Origin: Toxonevra muliebris
Taxonomy: Eukaryota > Arthropoda > Insecta > Diptera > Pallopteridae
Direction of reading: 5' to 3'
Length of the DNA stretch: 64,000 nucleotides
NCBI GenBank assembly: GCA_963691655.1
Contig: OY829329.1
Span: 54,077,408-54,141,407, forward strand
Shown here: positions 49,033 through 59,782 of the stretch, in pieces
How positions within the stretch are numbered: position 1 is the first letter of the stretch
Layout: every line of letters starts with the position of its first letter
Notes under the pieces: generated by a model
What the model was told of the DNA's origin: nothing
What the model saw: the letters and a program-made list of their open reading frames with translations, nothing else
Databases searched by the model: none
Made by a program: the position numbers and the translations under genes

Positions 49033-49102
49033 TACTATATACTAAGGAACATGAGAATAGAAGTAGTTTATGGAAGTTAAAAGAAATACGAAATTATCAG
49101 AA

Positions 49103-49370
49103 TAGGCCGGAGCGAAAATGACAAAATATCTCAAATCTGGGTTGGGTAGTAAAAATATTGTATATTTTCATGAAAAACTCGGATTTTTTTTGATATGTTC
49201 TCAAAACTCAAGTTTTAATTTTTTCACAAAATCAATCTTTTTTGCCTCTGCCAGAGCTGAAAACAGGAGTTTTGAAAGCATATCAAAAAATATGTGCGAG
49301 TTTTTTTATATACAATAATTTCACTACCCAAACCTGATTTAAGATATTTTGTAATTTTCGCTCCGGCCTT
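49103..49370. mobile_element. Foldback element with long inverted repeats and 9-bp target duplication
   Basis: The left arm GGCCGGAGCGAAAATGACAA is mirrored at the right end with one mismatch, and similarity continues through TTGGGTAGT, TATTGTATAT, AAAAACTCG and TTGATATG, so arms exceed 100 bases of the 268 total. TTATCAGAA is repeated at 49094-49102 and 49371-49379. A 9-bp duplication with long inverted repeats fits the Mutator-like superfamily. No coding capacity. Confidence 0.85.
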
Positions 49371-50918
49371 TTATCAGAAGCAATAAAAGAGAGTGAGAGG
49401 CAAATAGCAGATTTTTTTTTTGTTCGAAGACCCTGGTATCACTTTTAGGGGCGCATTGGGTATCTGTTAAATGTCTCCATGATTTCACCCCATGACTTTC
49501 CTGACTACAAAACTTCTTTTTCAAATGTGAACTATTGTCGATTGCCTTGAGACTTGAGGTTGATTTATAAAGTTCGCTTTCGAAGAACGTGGCCAACCTG
49601 ATTTAAATTGGTATTCTAGAAATGATATACAATTTCCTCAACGAATTCAGTGCGGCAAGGTGGTAATAACAACACAGTTAGTAGGTTTGAAAACCCTAAA
49701 TATATTTCTTCTTCTACCTACAACCTGAATAGATCACTTCCATTTCATCTCTACTGTTTTGATATTACCCCATGACTTTCCTGACTCCTAAACTTTTTTT
49801 TCCAGCATAGTTTATCTCATGCCTCATGTAAGTTGCGTGATTTCGGTAGTTACAAAAATTTCCAGGTTGAACGTATGTGCAATTTTTGACATCTTCAATT
49901 GTGGAGCTGTGAGTGCTGAAGCTAACAGTTTCTTGAAACTTTTCCGGTTTGTTGGGAATGTCTGTGTTCGTAGAGGAAAAAGCGAGCAGGTATCTTCATA
50001 GTCCAAGTTTTTAGGTGTTATTTAGAACACCTCTAGCAGTTTTTTCCAAGTATACAATTTAGAACTATAAGAAGTTAATGGTGGTAATACAAATCCGTTA
50101 TACAATTCACTGCACTGAAAAACCTCATAGGGTGCGTAAAAATCAAAAATGTGAACTGCCAAATTTCGAAGAAATTGGTAAAAATGTTTTCCAAATTAAA
50201 AATATTGAATTATTATTTTTATTTAGTTGTGTACATTACATTAAAATATATCTTTGTGTATGTGTGCTCAATTTGAAGTATGGATTGCCAATGAAAATGA
50301 ATGAAAGTTATAATATACATTTATCGCAACGCTAAATAAATGCAAATGAAATATATCAAAAAGAAACAGGAGTCTAATATTTCATCGTGCGACACTAGTT
50401 TTAGCACATGAAAAAGGTTATATATATAAATGAAGGTAGTACAGTGACTGCCAAACGTGCTCGCAAAAAGCTTTCCAGTTGTTGCTATTTCTTTGTCACC
50501 AACATATTTAAATGCATTTTTGAAGTGAAACTTCTTTTCTCTTGTCCTTGAGTAAAACCAACCGGATGTGACGTCGCGCGTAAGTTTGCAATGCGACATA
50601 ATTTTGTCGAGCAATGTGCATGAGGGGCTAAATATCAATATTCTGTAACTGAATTCACGAGCAAACTATATAATAAACGATTCATAGTTTTAATTCAATA
50701 TAACATATTAATTACACACACACGCCTATGGCAGAAAGAACAATGTGTAGCGTCGCCATCTTAAAGTTTATGACTGTTATGCATTTCACATACAGATGGC
50801 GCAAATGTCCAAGGAATTACATGAAGATGTCGCACACAAAAAGAGTTCGTCTACAATTGTCATCGACATTACCGGTACAGAGTTGCAATTTTTGTTCTAG
50901 CATTAATCCCAAAAAAAA

Positions 50919-51122
50919 AATTGGTTGTGTATTAACGAACACAAGGCAGAAGTGGAACTTCTTGTGAACTAAACGAAACACAAGCAAATGAAATACCAAA
51001 AATACAAGCCAATGAAGTAAAAAATTTAGCGATTGAAAAATTTCATTTGCTTATTATTTGCTTGTGTTTCGTTTGGTTCACAAAAAGTTCCACTTCTGCC
51101 TTATGTTCGTTAATACACAATT
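50919..51122. mobile_element. Foldback/MITE with about 65-75-bp arms
   Basis: Left arm 50919-50994 (landmarks GTGTATTAACGAACA, GGCAGAAGTGGAACTT, AAACGAAACACAAGC) is the reverse complement of 51040-51122 with few mismatches and one short insertion. The spacer is about 45 bases. No target duplication was fixed. Confidence 0.8.
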
Positions 51123-52218
51123 TACTTTTTTAATAGTGTAGAATGGCCGACATTCATGTAGTATATTCATATCAAGCCCTATGTTTATTTGAAAGATTTT
51201 AAAACCTATTATTTAAAAAAAAAAAAAAACAAAATATAAAAAAATTATCATAGGAAAATAATATGTCGACAAAATTAAAACGAACAATTTACACGTTCTT
51301 GAGAATATTTAACCAGGACTATTTCTAAAGAAAAGATTATTAAAAATTGCAAATTAAGTTTTAATTTTTGAGTATCTTTGAGTGTCCTAGCTTAAAGCCT
51401 TCTATTTCTCCATGTATTAAACCAAAATTTGACACATGTTGCACGATGTTATACTTGATGGATTTTCTTTCAAAACTCATGCACACATGTATACACACGT
51501 CAATCATATTAAAATATTGGTTGTACTTATAACAGCAAAAACAACCAAAATACATTAAAATCAACTCAAAATCATAAATATGTAAACTGAAAAATGGAAA
51601 AATTTATAAATACCTTTACTATATGTATATGTATTTATTTGTATTTATATTTATCTATATGTATGAGGGAAACTTCAATACACTTGCACAAATAAGCAAA
51701 AATATCAAGAACACATTTTAAAACACACACACACACACACACATACATAGGAAACTAAGGTAATTTCATATATTGATGGGAATATATTCAGGTGTGTTAT
51801 GTCAGCTCTCCAATAATAAAACAACAACAACAAAATAAAAAAACAAAATATGCTGTTGTTAATATTGTTAACATGACTGCTTTAAACTCTCACACACACA
51901 CATATGCAAAAACCAGCATATGTATGTGTATATTTTCAATATATTCAAATACCTATGTATATTTTGAAGTATATGTATGTATGTATGTATTGCCAATATG
52001 CTGTCAGTTATTTTATTCTATTTCTCTTTTTACTCTCGGAAAATTTCATTCTCACTCTCTCTCTCTTTTGTTTATCCTTACATATGAAATTCTGTTGCAT
52101 ATTCACCAAATTTGAATTTATTTTTTTAAGTAATTTTATTAATAACCAAATTTTGTTGATGGTTTTTTCGTTTTTGTTCCTGTTTGTGCTGCTTTTATTT
52201 ACACCAAAACACTTACAG

Positions 52219-52363
52219 GGCTGTGAAATTTACATCGAAGCTATTTGGGCGTGCTTTATCGAAACGCATCAAGGCCACTATTTTATATGCCACTGAGACA
52301 GGAAAATCTGAACAATATGCAAAGCAATTGTGTGAGCTACTCGGGCATGCATTTAATGCACAG
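52219..52363 (+). CDS. Nos: Nos exon with second half of calmodulin helix and FMN loop
   Basis: Acceptor AACACTTACAG, donor GTAAGT. Completes the split Arg and reads [20 protein letters not shown], the rest of the calmodulin-binding helix, then [20 protein letters not shown] and [15 protein letters not shown] is the FMN phosphate-binding loop at the start of the flavodoxin-like reductase part. 145 bases, phase 0 exit. Confidence 0.96.
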
Positions 52364-53443
52364 GTAAGTAAAATTCTAAACATATATTTTAAATAGAATA
52401 ATGAATAATATTAGGTACTTGCCAATGCCGCTACTAGATGGTGTTAGAAATTTTGAAATGAACTTTAAAAACAAAATTCGTATTGTAAATTGGAAATTTT
52501 TCGCTTCTCTAGTCCTCTAGCGTTTACAATTCATTTAACGCACAACCTTTTTTCTTTGGCTAAAGTGACAAAATTGTTGAGAGTAAGCGGCTGCTGCTTA
52601 ATATATAATTAATTTACGCTACCCAAATTTGACCTTTTTCACAAACAATAACAAAATAATCAAAAAAATTTGAAAACTTTAAAATTTCAATAATACAAAT
52701 ACATAAAAATTGTTGCGCTCCTTTTTATATTTACATATTTACTTTTATACTTTTTTTTCGCAGTGTCTTGTGATTCCTTCTTATCATTTTGACATTTATT
52801 AATGTTCTCGCTTAACTGAAGCACGTACGGCACATTTTCTTTCTGAGCTTTCTTTAATTTTTTTGGGCAACCAAACTTAAATGGTGTCTACATGAATTGC
52901 CACTTCATCGATAGCATTTATATAAAGCTTAAATACTCAATAATCAAGGATATATAGAAATACACAAGTAACTACGTATGTAAACTTGCCAAATGTTTGT
53001 ATATCCTTGATAACTAGAAAGAAATTTAAGCACTTTTTATAGCATAATCGACAGCTTAAGACACCCACACAGCATCAACAGCAGCAGCATCATAGCCGGA
53101 ATAAAACACGAAAAACTAGTTGAGAATTTCAAATGGGAATTTCAATGATGACTATCAAAATATCATTAACTTTTAGTTTCTGAACTTTTTTGTTTTTGTA
53201 TTAATAGCTTTTGCTATTTCTTACCATTAGCCTTGTTAATGATACAGCTACTTAAAATAATTGCCTGCTGCTTGTTGCTGTTGCCCCATGTTGATGAGGA
53301 GTTGATGACGTCGTCAGTTTGGTGATGATTGGCAAGAGACGAAATGTTTTTTTTTGTTTTTCCCTAAGTTTTAGTCTCATTAAGTTTCCAGTCATGAACT
53401 ATTTATGTATGATTTGTTTCATTTTCCTTCTTTTTTTTTACAG
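52364..53443 (+). other. Nos intron, 1.1 kb
   Basis: Donor GTAAGT, acceptor TTTTTTTTTACAG. AT-rich; no transposon or array recognised. It contains a pair of CTTGATAA/TTATCAAGG-like sequences near 52940-53010 that could pair weakly (ATCAAGGATATA versus TATATCCTTGAT). Confidence 0.8.
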
Positions 53444-53548
53444 ATTTATAGCATGACCGACTATGATATATCATCAATTGAACATGAGGCGTTATTAATT
53501 GTAGTTGCATCAACATTCGGTAATGGTGATCCACCAGAGAATGGTGAG
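53444..53548 (+). CDS. Nos: Nos exon, FMN domain
   Basis: Acceptor TTTTTTACAG, donor GTAAGT. Reads [20 protein letters not shown] then [28 protein letters not shown] is the second FMN-contact loop of diflavin reductases. 105 bases, phase 0 at both ends. Confidence 0.95.
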
Positions 53549-54064
53549 GTAAGTTGTAAACATTATTTAAAAGGAGAAAAATTAAGTTTAATTCTAAGCA
53601 TATATTTAAATTTAATAAAAGGATTTTTGCACTGAATAAATTTTTTTTGGAAGGTAGTGAAGAGTGAGGCTTAAAATCCATAGAGATGCTAAAGATGAAT
53701 AGAACTATAGCCTCATAGGATAGCCTCAAATATTCATAGGAGGTCGCTTATTCCTAAAGATGCTTCTGAAGATGTCAAGAGGGGGAAATTAAATAAAAGA
53801 AAGAAAGGGAGAAACAGAGTCGGAATAAATATGGTAAGGAAAAAAAGGATGAAGGATTAATAAGGACTAAGGAAGGAAGATTGTTGGAGAGAAAGCGAAA
53901 AGAGGCGGGTAAAATGAGGGAGTAAAGAGGGGTAGCATAAAAATGCATGGGAGAAAACAGAGAAGATATATAGAGGGTAGAAACAAAGAGAGAACGGCAA
54001 CAAAGGAGGGAAGCAAAAAAAAGAAAGACAAGAAAAAGGAAAATATGGCATGGAAAAAGAGGAG

Positions 54065-54095
<31 letters not shown>

Positions 54096-55588
54096 AGAGA
54101 AAGAGAAAGAGAAAGAGAAAGAGAAAGAGAAAGAGAAAGAGAAAGAGAAAGAGAAAGAGAAAGAGAAAGAGAAAGAGAAAGAGAAAGAGAAAGAGAAAGA
54201 GAAAGAGAAAGAGAAAGAGAAAGAGAAAGAGAAAGAGAAAGAGAAAGAGAAAGAGAAAGAGAAAGAGAAAGAGAAAGAGAAAGAGAAAGAGAAAGAGAAA
54301 GAGAAAGAGAAAGAGAAAGAGAAAGAGAAAGAGAAAGAGAAAGAGAAAGAGAAAGAGAAAGAGAAAGAAAAAAAGAAAGAGAGAGAGAGAGGAAGAGAGA
54401 GAGGAAGAGAGAGAGGAAGAGAGAGAGAGGAAGAGAGAGAGGAAGAGAGAGAGGAAGAGAGAGAGGAAGAGAGAGAGGAAGAGAGAGAGGAAGAGAGAGA
54501 GAAGGGAATTGAAAAAAATATGAAAAGGGGTTTGGTAGAGAGAGAGTAAAGAGAGAGAGAGAGAGAGGAGGAAAAAAAAGAAGTTGAGAGATCTGGGATC
54601 TAGAAATATTGCGAGGAAAAGAGAAGAAAATTGAGGATAGGGGAAAAGAGAGATGGCAAGGGGTAGTGGAAATATAAAAGGATAGCGGGAGGGAGAAGAG
54701 AAAGGAAAAAGTGGAAAGAGAACGCTTTTTGTTTCCCACAGCGAAGAGAACTGAGTAAAGTTAAAAGGAGAGGTGAGTAAATAAAAATGTGCAGGTTAAA
54801 AGAGGGTTACAATGTGGAAGAAAGGGGAAGTGAAAGAAAGTATGAACTGAAAATTGGAGTATAAAAATAGAGGTGAGCAAAAAGAGAAGCAATAAAAAGA
54901 AGGGGAGAACTTAAAATATGGAAATAAAAGGGTGGGGATAAACGTAGTAAGAGGAAGATAGAGAGGAAGAGAGACTGATAAGATCAATAGATTTCTGTGA
55001 TCACCAAGTAACTTTACAGAGTGAGTTACATAGCGAGTTCTAATTTGCATGCAATATATGTATATTATGTATTAAGAACACAATAAATTGTAAAGAGTTT
55101 TATCAGGACTCTGACTTTCTCTGGATTTTAGGTCTTAACAAATAGCTTGGAGACAATATTACTGGGTGCGAGATTTTGAAAGCAGTTTAACTGTCTGAAT
55201 ATCTGTATCTAATCTTATGGGCCAGATTAATCCTGCCATAGAAACTATTTACAAAATTGTATATTTGAAAAGCGAGTGTTATTTTGCCTAGGCTTACTAC
55301 CGCGCTACATCTAGCGTTGTCGAAATTTTCTATAAATTATTTATGAATAGAACAAATGCTTACGAATCCCAAACCGATTATATATTTAAAGCTTTAATAG
55401 TCGTGTTTAAAAATTTATATTGTATAACACTATTGGATAATCGCATGTACCTGCAAACGTTTGTACATTATAATCACGTTAACATACCCGAACACTAATG
55501 ACCACATAATCTAAGCATTTTCATGCTCGTAATGACAACTTTATTCTTTTATCCACTTTATTTTCATTTTTGCTGTGGCACGCTATAG
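53549..55588 (+). other. Nos intron, 2.0 kb, mostly purine array
   Basis: Donor GTAAGT, acceptor GCACGCTATAG. The purine-rich tract at about 53760-55000 makes up more than half. The rest is AT-rich. Confidence 0.85.
53760..55000. repeat. Polypurine array with (GAGAAA)n core
   Basis: The plus strand is nearly all A and G. The centre, about 54084-54372, is a near-perfect (GAGAAA)n hexamer array (about 48 copies), flanked by (GA)n and then GGAAGAGAGAGA units (54390-54505). Outer parts are degenerate AGGGAAAGAG-type sequence. ER/KR-rich and SL-rich long frames on the two strands are artefacts of the repeat. Confidence 0.95.
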
Positions 55589-55653
55589 TTATTCTCACAG
55601 GATTTATATGCTATGCGAGTACAAGAGTCTGGAGGGAATGGACATGATTCCAG
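55589..55653 (+). CDS. Nos: Nos exon, start of FMN-domain autoinhibitory segment
   Basis: Acceptor GCACGCTATAG, donor GTAAGA. Reads LFSQDLYAMRVQESGGNGHD then Ser and two bases of the next codon. LFSQ-LYAMRVQES is conserved with Drosophila NOS; GGNGHDS departs from it, at the point where the autoinhibitory insert of constitutive NOS enzymes begins. Phase 2 exit. This is the last Nos exon I can recognise in the window. Confidence 0.9.
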
Positions 55654-56959
55654 GTAAGAACAGAACATTTATGTTACAAATTTATGTATATATACAAATA
55701 TTTGGCGGCTTCAAAGATACTTGACTTTTATTTTTAATAGCAAGTAGATAAAAAGGTCAATGTAAAGTCAATTGATATTGAAAATTTGTATTTCAAAAGG
55801 CATGAAAAAAGGATAGGCACGCTCCGCTTTTGAACAAACAAAAAACATGAGGGTGCATAAATTTATTTTAGAAAACTCAAAAGGAAAAAAAATATACCTA
55901 TTTCAAACTTAATAAATTTTGATGAACGAAAATATAAAGTGAAAAAAAAAAATTGAATATCGAAAATTTTGTGGCTTTTTGCTCCTGTGCATTTTTACGC
56001 TTTTAAATATTTTAATACATGAAAAAAATTGCTTCAAAATTGAAAAAGTCTTTGTGCATTAATTTTTGAGTACGGCAAACATTTTTCAATATCAATAGCA
56101 GGTAAGCAAGTAAAAGTTTAGATAAATATAAATACTAACACTCATACTCGCTGAAGGATCTTTTTCTTTCCCATTCGTTTCCTTAACATTAGAATTCTGT
56201 GGTTCTTGTACACACTCACTACGTACAACAACAATACTTCATTTGTTTTTTTAAAGCAACCAAAAAATTATGCATATCATTTTGCTTTGTATTTTATTTT
56301 GTAGCATACTTTGCGGCTAACATTAAAATAAATAAATCAAACTCTAAAATGCGTGGCAACTAAAATAAATTGAAGAATTTTTTGCAAACGCTGCAGGAAA
56401 CTCGCTCCTGATGCTATGTAAATTTTATGTTTTTTAAGTTTTATTATTGTATAATAGCTGGACGAATGAGTAGAAAGCTTGCATATATTTGGGGCACATT
56501 TCATTTGTAAAGTGTTTATATGCGCGTTTGACTTTTTAGTTAAGAAAGTTTTTGGGAAAATTTATTAGTATTTTACTTTTGTGACAAATGTGCCCACATA
56601 TAAATAAAATGGCATTTAAATCTTAAATACTTTTGAACTAAATATCCAGCTAGCTAATATAATGAGATTGTGTACATATTTTTTTTTGTGTGTTGCAAAA
56701 TTTTATTACATCACACCCCGGAAATGTGCCTATTTCATATGTAAACGCTTTGAAAAACATAAACTTACATGCTGTGATAAATCGGTGTGTGTCTGTGTGT
56801 CCCAGTGGTGAAAGACCCACTTACTTTTCCGTTTACTGCATATAGATGCCCACAGGATTGAAAACAAGAGAAGCCTTCGCCTCCGCTTAGAATTGGGATG
56901 TCATTTTGCTGATAATCAAGTCTTGCCAGGAAATTGAATTCAAATAGAAATTTCAATAG

Positions 56960-58090
56960 GGAACAGTATTTCTTCCGCTTATCTCATTTCTTCTGTCTTC
57001 TTACCCATTGCTGTTTCTTATTTGCCCTAATTCACTTCTCCAGCTTCTTTTTATTGCTCCTCCTTTCCCCTGTCTTCTTTCCCATTTCCTCCTCCCTAGT
57101 ATCGTTTCCTAGTTACCTTCCTAAGTCGCTCCTTTCCACCTTTCCCTTATCTAGTTGACTTTTTCAGCTCAATTCTGCAATTACCGTCTTCAGTACTCTT
57201 CGTTTGTCCTTTTCCCCTCCTTCACTTATCCTCTATCCCCAGCCACATTTTCAGTTCCATTCCCCAGCCCCATGTTCCATTTCCCTTCCTCTGCTCTGTT
57301 TCCTAGTTCTCTTTCCCCAGTTTCCTGCCCCAGTTCACTTTTTCAACTTCTTCGCACAGTTACCGTCCTCAATATTCATCCTCCGTCTTCCTTCCCTCAT
57401 TCTCAGTCCTCTTCTCTTGCCACCTACTTTCATCTATTCCTGTCCCTTTCCCCAGTTGTCTTTCCCAGTTCCCTTCCATTGTTCCTTTCTCCATTTTTCA
57501 TTCCCTAGTTCCCTTCCCCTGCCCGCGCTTTCTCCAGTTCCTTCACCTATTCTCTTTTCCACGCCGACTTCTTCACTTTCTGAGTACCTTTCCCCACTTT
57601 CATTCCTAAATACCCTTTCCATTTCGCTTCATATGTCCTCTTGCCTATGTTAACTTCGCCCGATTTCTTCCTCAAATTCTTTTTAGAGTTCCCTTTTTTT
57701 TCTTAATTTTAGAGCCATTCCATACTTACTGCTCTCTGTACTCTTCTCCTACTCTATTCCCTTGTCACCTTCCCCTGTACATTTTACCAGCCCTCTTCCC
57801 CAATTCCCTTCCCCAGTTCTCTTTCTCCAGTCTTCTTACCCAGTCCTCTTTCCAAGTCTCTTGCCATCGTCCTCAACAGTCTTCTTCCATCCTCTTCCCT
57901 TGCCATTTTCCTCAGTCCCCTGCCCCAGTTACCTTCCACAAATCACTTCCACAGTTACCGTCCTCAGCACTACTATATACTAGCACTATACCTTCGACTT
58001 CTTTCCCCAGAGTCCCCCTCACTAGTCCCTTTCATAATCCCCTTCCTTAGTTCATTTCTCATTTCCCGTTTATACTTCCTCTCGTCTTCT
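56960..58090. repeat. Pyrimidine-rich minisatellite, unit like CCCAGTTCCCTTCC
   Basis: Variants of TTCCCCAGTTCCCTT recur every roughly 14-17 bases for about 1.1 kb, with A and G mainly in the AG of CAGT. Units are degenerate. It differs from the array at 41745 by the regular CAGT. Confidence 0.88.
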
Positions 58091-59274
58091 TTAATAGTTG
58101 ACCCTCTAGCCTGCCAGGGTCACGCAAGATCAATTAGCTTTAATTTCTTCCCGCTGGCTTTTTTCGTGGCTTCTTTTTGACATATTAATTTCGCTATTGA
58201 TATATTTCTCATATCAATATTTACATACACATAAACCCAAACATATACACACGTATATTTATATCGAGCTATAAAAACATAACATACTTTTAGGCGCGCA
58301 AAAAAAGTTTGTAAACCAGCAGCAGTTTTCATTTCGTTTCTTTCCTTTTACAATTTCCTATGTATACATGTAAAAATGATTTTGTTATTTCGATATTTGA
58401 GTGTTTGGGTTTTTTCACATCGCTTTATTGTGTTGAGGTTGTTGTTGTTGTCAATATTATTATTATGGGGATTTCCGTATGAAAAACTTTAACAACAGAG
58501 CAGAAGAATTGACATGAATAAACACACGAACACGCACGCAACAAAAGGAAAAAACGTTTTTTTAAAATTCAAGCGAAATTCTTTGAAAGCGCGCTAACTA
58601 CACGCACAAAGTGTGTGTGTGTGTGTATGTGTGTGTGCGTGCGTGTGTGTGAAAATTCAATGTAATGTTAAATATTCGAGTATATAGTATTTGCGCCTAA
58701 AAAGACACTTTGAAAAGTTTTTATTTTGCTTAAATATATTGTAAGCGCTTTCACTCTCTTATGCTCAATTGTTTGCCAAACGTTTAAGAAAAATATTTTG
58801 GTTTTATATATTGAATTTGAAATAAATTATTCTTTGAATTTAAAGCGCTTTGAGGGTAATAGGGGTAGTGGGTGTATGTAGAATGTAGAGCTTGAGTAAT
58901 GTTATTTATTACAATTGTGGTAGCAAAATAATTTATGTATTTGCTTTTATTATCTGCTTTTCTATATCAGCAGAGGATAATGTGTGTGTGTGTGTGTGTA
59001 TAACAAACAATACTTCCTGATGTCTTTATATTTTTGCGTAGGTTGAGAAATGGAACTGTCAATTTTAATTTTATTAAGAATTTAAACATCTTTTGTGTTG
59101 CATAATATATGCATATGGTATTTATTTTCATATGTATAATATATCAATGTATTTGTATTTGCTATACATTTAGAGATTAAACAGAAGTATGTGTGTAGAA
59201 AGCTTCTCATGCTAAGTATAATTATATTTGCACAGTATAGATAATATAGATTAAATTACGTATAGAGACATTAA

Positions 59275-59782
59275 CTCTTTCATACCCAATGTTGCGTATA
59301 TGCAACATTCACTTTTATGTGGCATAAATAAAATGTTTAACAGATATTACTATTAATGCTATTTGTATTCGGTTCTGTCAGGTATTTTTCAAGTTTTCTG
59401 ATTGCCGAATATTTGAAATTTCTTGCTTAAGTAATTTTTTTTTTTAATGTCCAGCAAAAAACCTAGGTGCAAAAATTTTTAGTAAAATCTTTTGCACTAT
59501 TTCTTGAAAAATAATGCATTAAACTATTACTAACCGTACATTTTTTTTATCAGATATGTTTATAAAAGATAAGAGAATATGAAAATCAAAAAATGAGAGA
59601 AAAGGAGTTATCCAGTGGTTGTCTACAGCTTCATAGCTATGTTTTTTTAACCTTTAATAAAGGACAAACAAATCAATGTAGAAGGAAGATATTTGGTGTC
59701 ATGATTGTGGAAAACCTAAGTAACCATAATTTCACAACAGAAGTTTTCTCTCAAGCCCCATTATAATTCGGGCGTCAAAGGG
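59275..59782. mobile_element. TTAA-flanked piggyBac-like MITE
   Basis: TTAA sits at 59271-59274 and 59783-59786. The ends are CTCTTTCATACCC on the left and CCCTTTGACGCCC on the complement of the right, 9 of 13 matching and close in form to piggyBac-type CCC-TTT ends. Just inside the left end is a near palindrome (AATGTTGC ... GCAACATT), like a subterminal repeat. 508 bases, no transposase. Confidence 0.7.

Larger units (their letters stand above)
40431..52218 (+). other. Nos intron, 11.8 kb, the largest complete intron
   Basis: Donor GTAAGA, acceptor CCAAAACACTTACAG. It holds a polypyrimidine array (41745-43400), a DD37D-type element (44641-45931), a SINE fragment (47505-47605), a mariner (47763-49032), a Mutator-like foldback (49103-49370) and a second foldback (50919-51122). 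Unexplained segments include 43401-44640, 45932-47504 and 49380-50918. In the last, CATGACTTTCCTGACT occurs near 49490 and 49772, with a diverged CCATGACCTTCCTGAT near 47626, suggesting an old repeat. Confidence 0.85.
13193..55653 (+). other. Nos: Nitric oxide synthase gene, internal part (11 exons)
   Basis: Nos makes nitric oxide and citrulline from L-arginine, oxygen and NADPH, using heme, tetrahydrobiopterin, FMN, FAD, zinc and Ca/calmodulin, as a cytosolic homodimer. Eleven exons give 1556 coding bases (518 codons plus 2 bases); the Drosophila protein is about 1350 residues, so roughly two fifths is here. All introns are GT-AG with phases 2,0,2,0,2,0,2,2,0,0,2 in order. No internal stop or frameshift is seen, so the gene looks functional. 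Introns range from 114 bases to 11.8 kb and are filled with transposons and tandem arrays. Upstream and downstream exons are outside the window or unrecognised. Confidence 0.95.

Noticed and set aside
53867..54739. 290-codon minus-strand frame rich in SL, and ER/KR frames on the plus strand
   Set aside because: Direct translation of (GAGAAA)n and (GA)n purine repeats inside a Nos intron.
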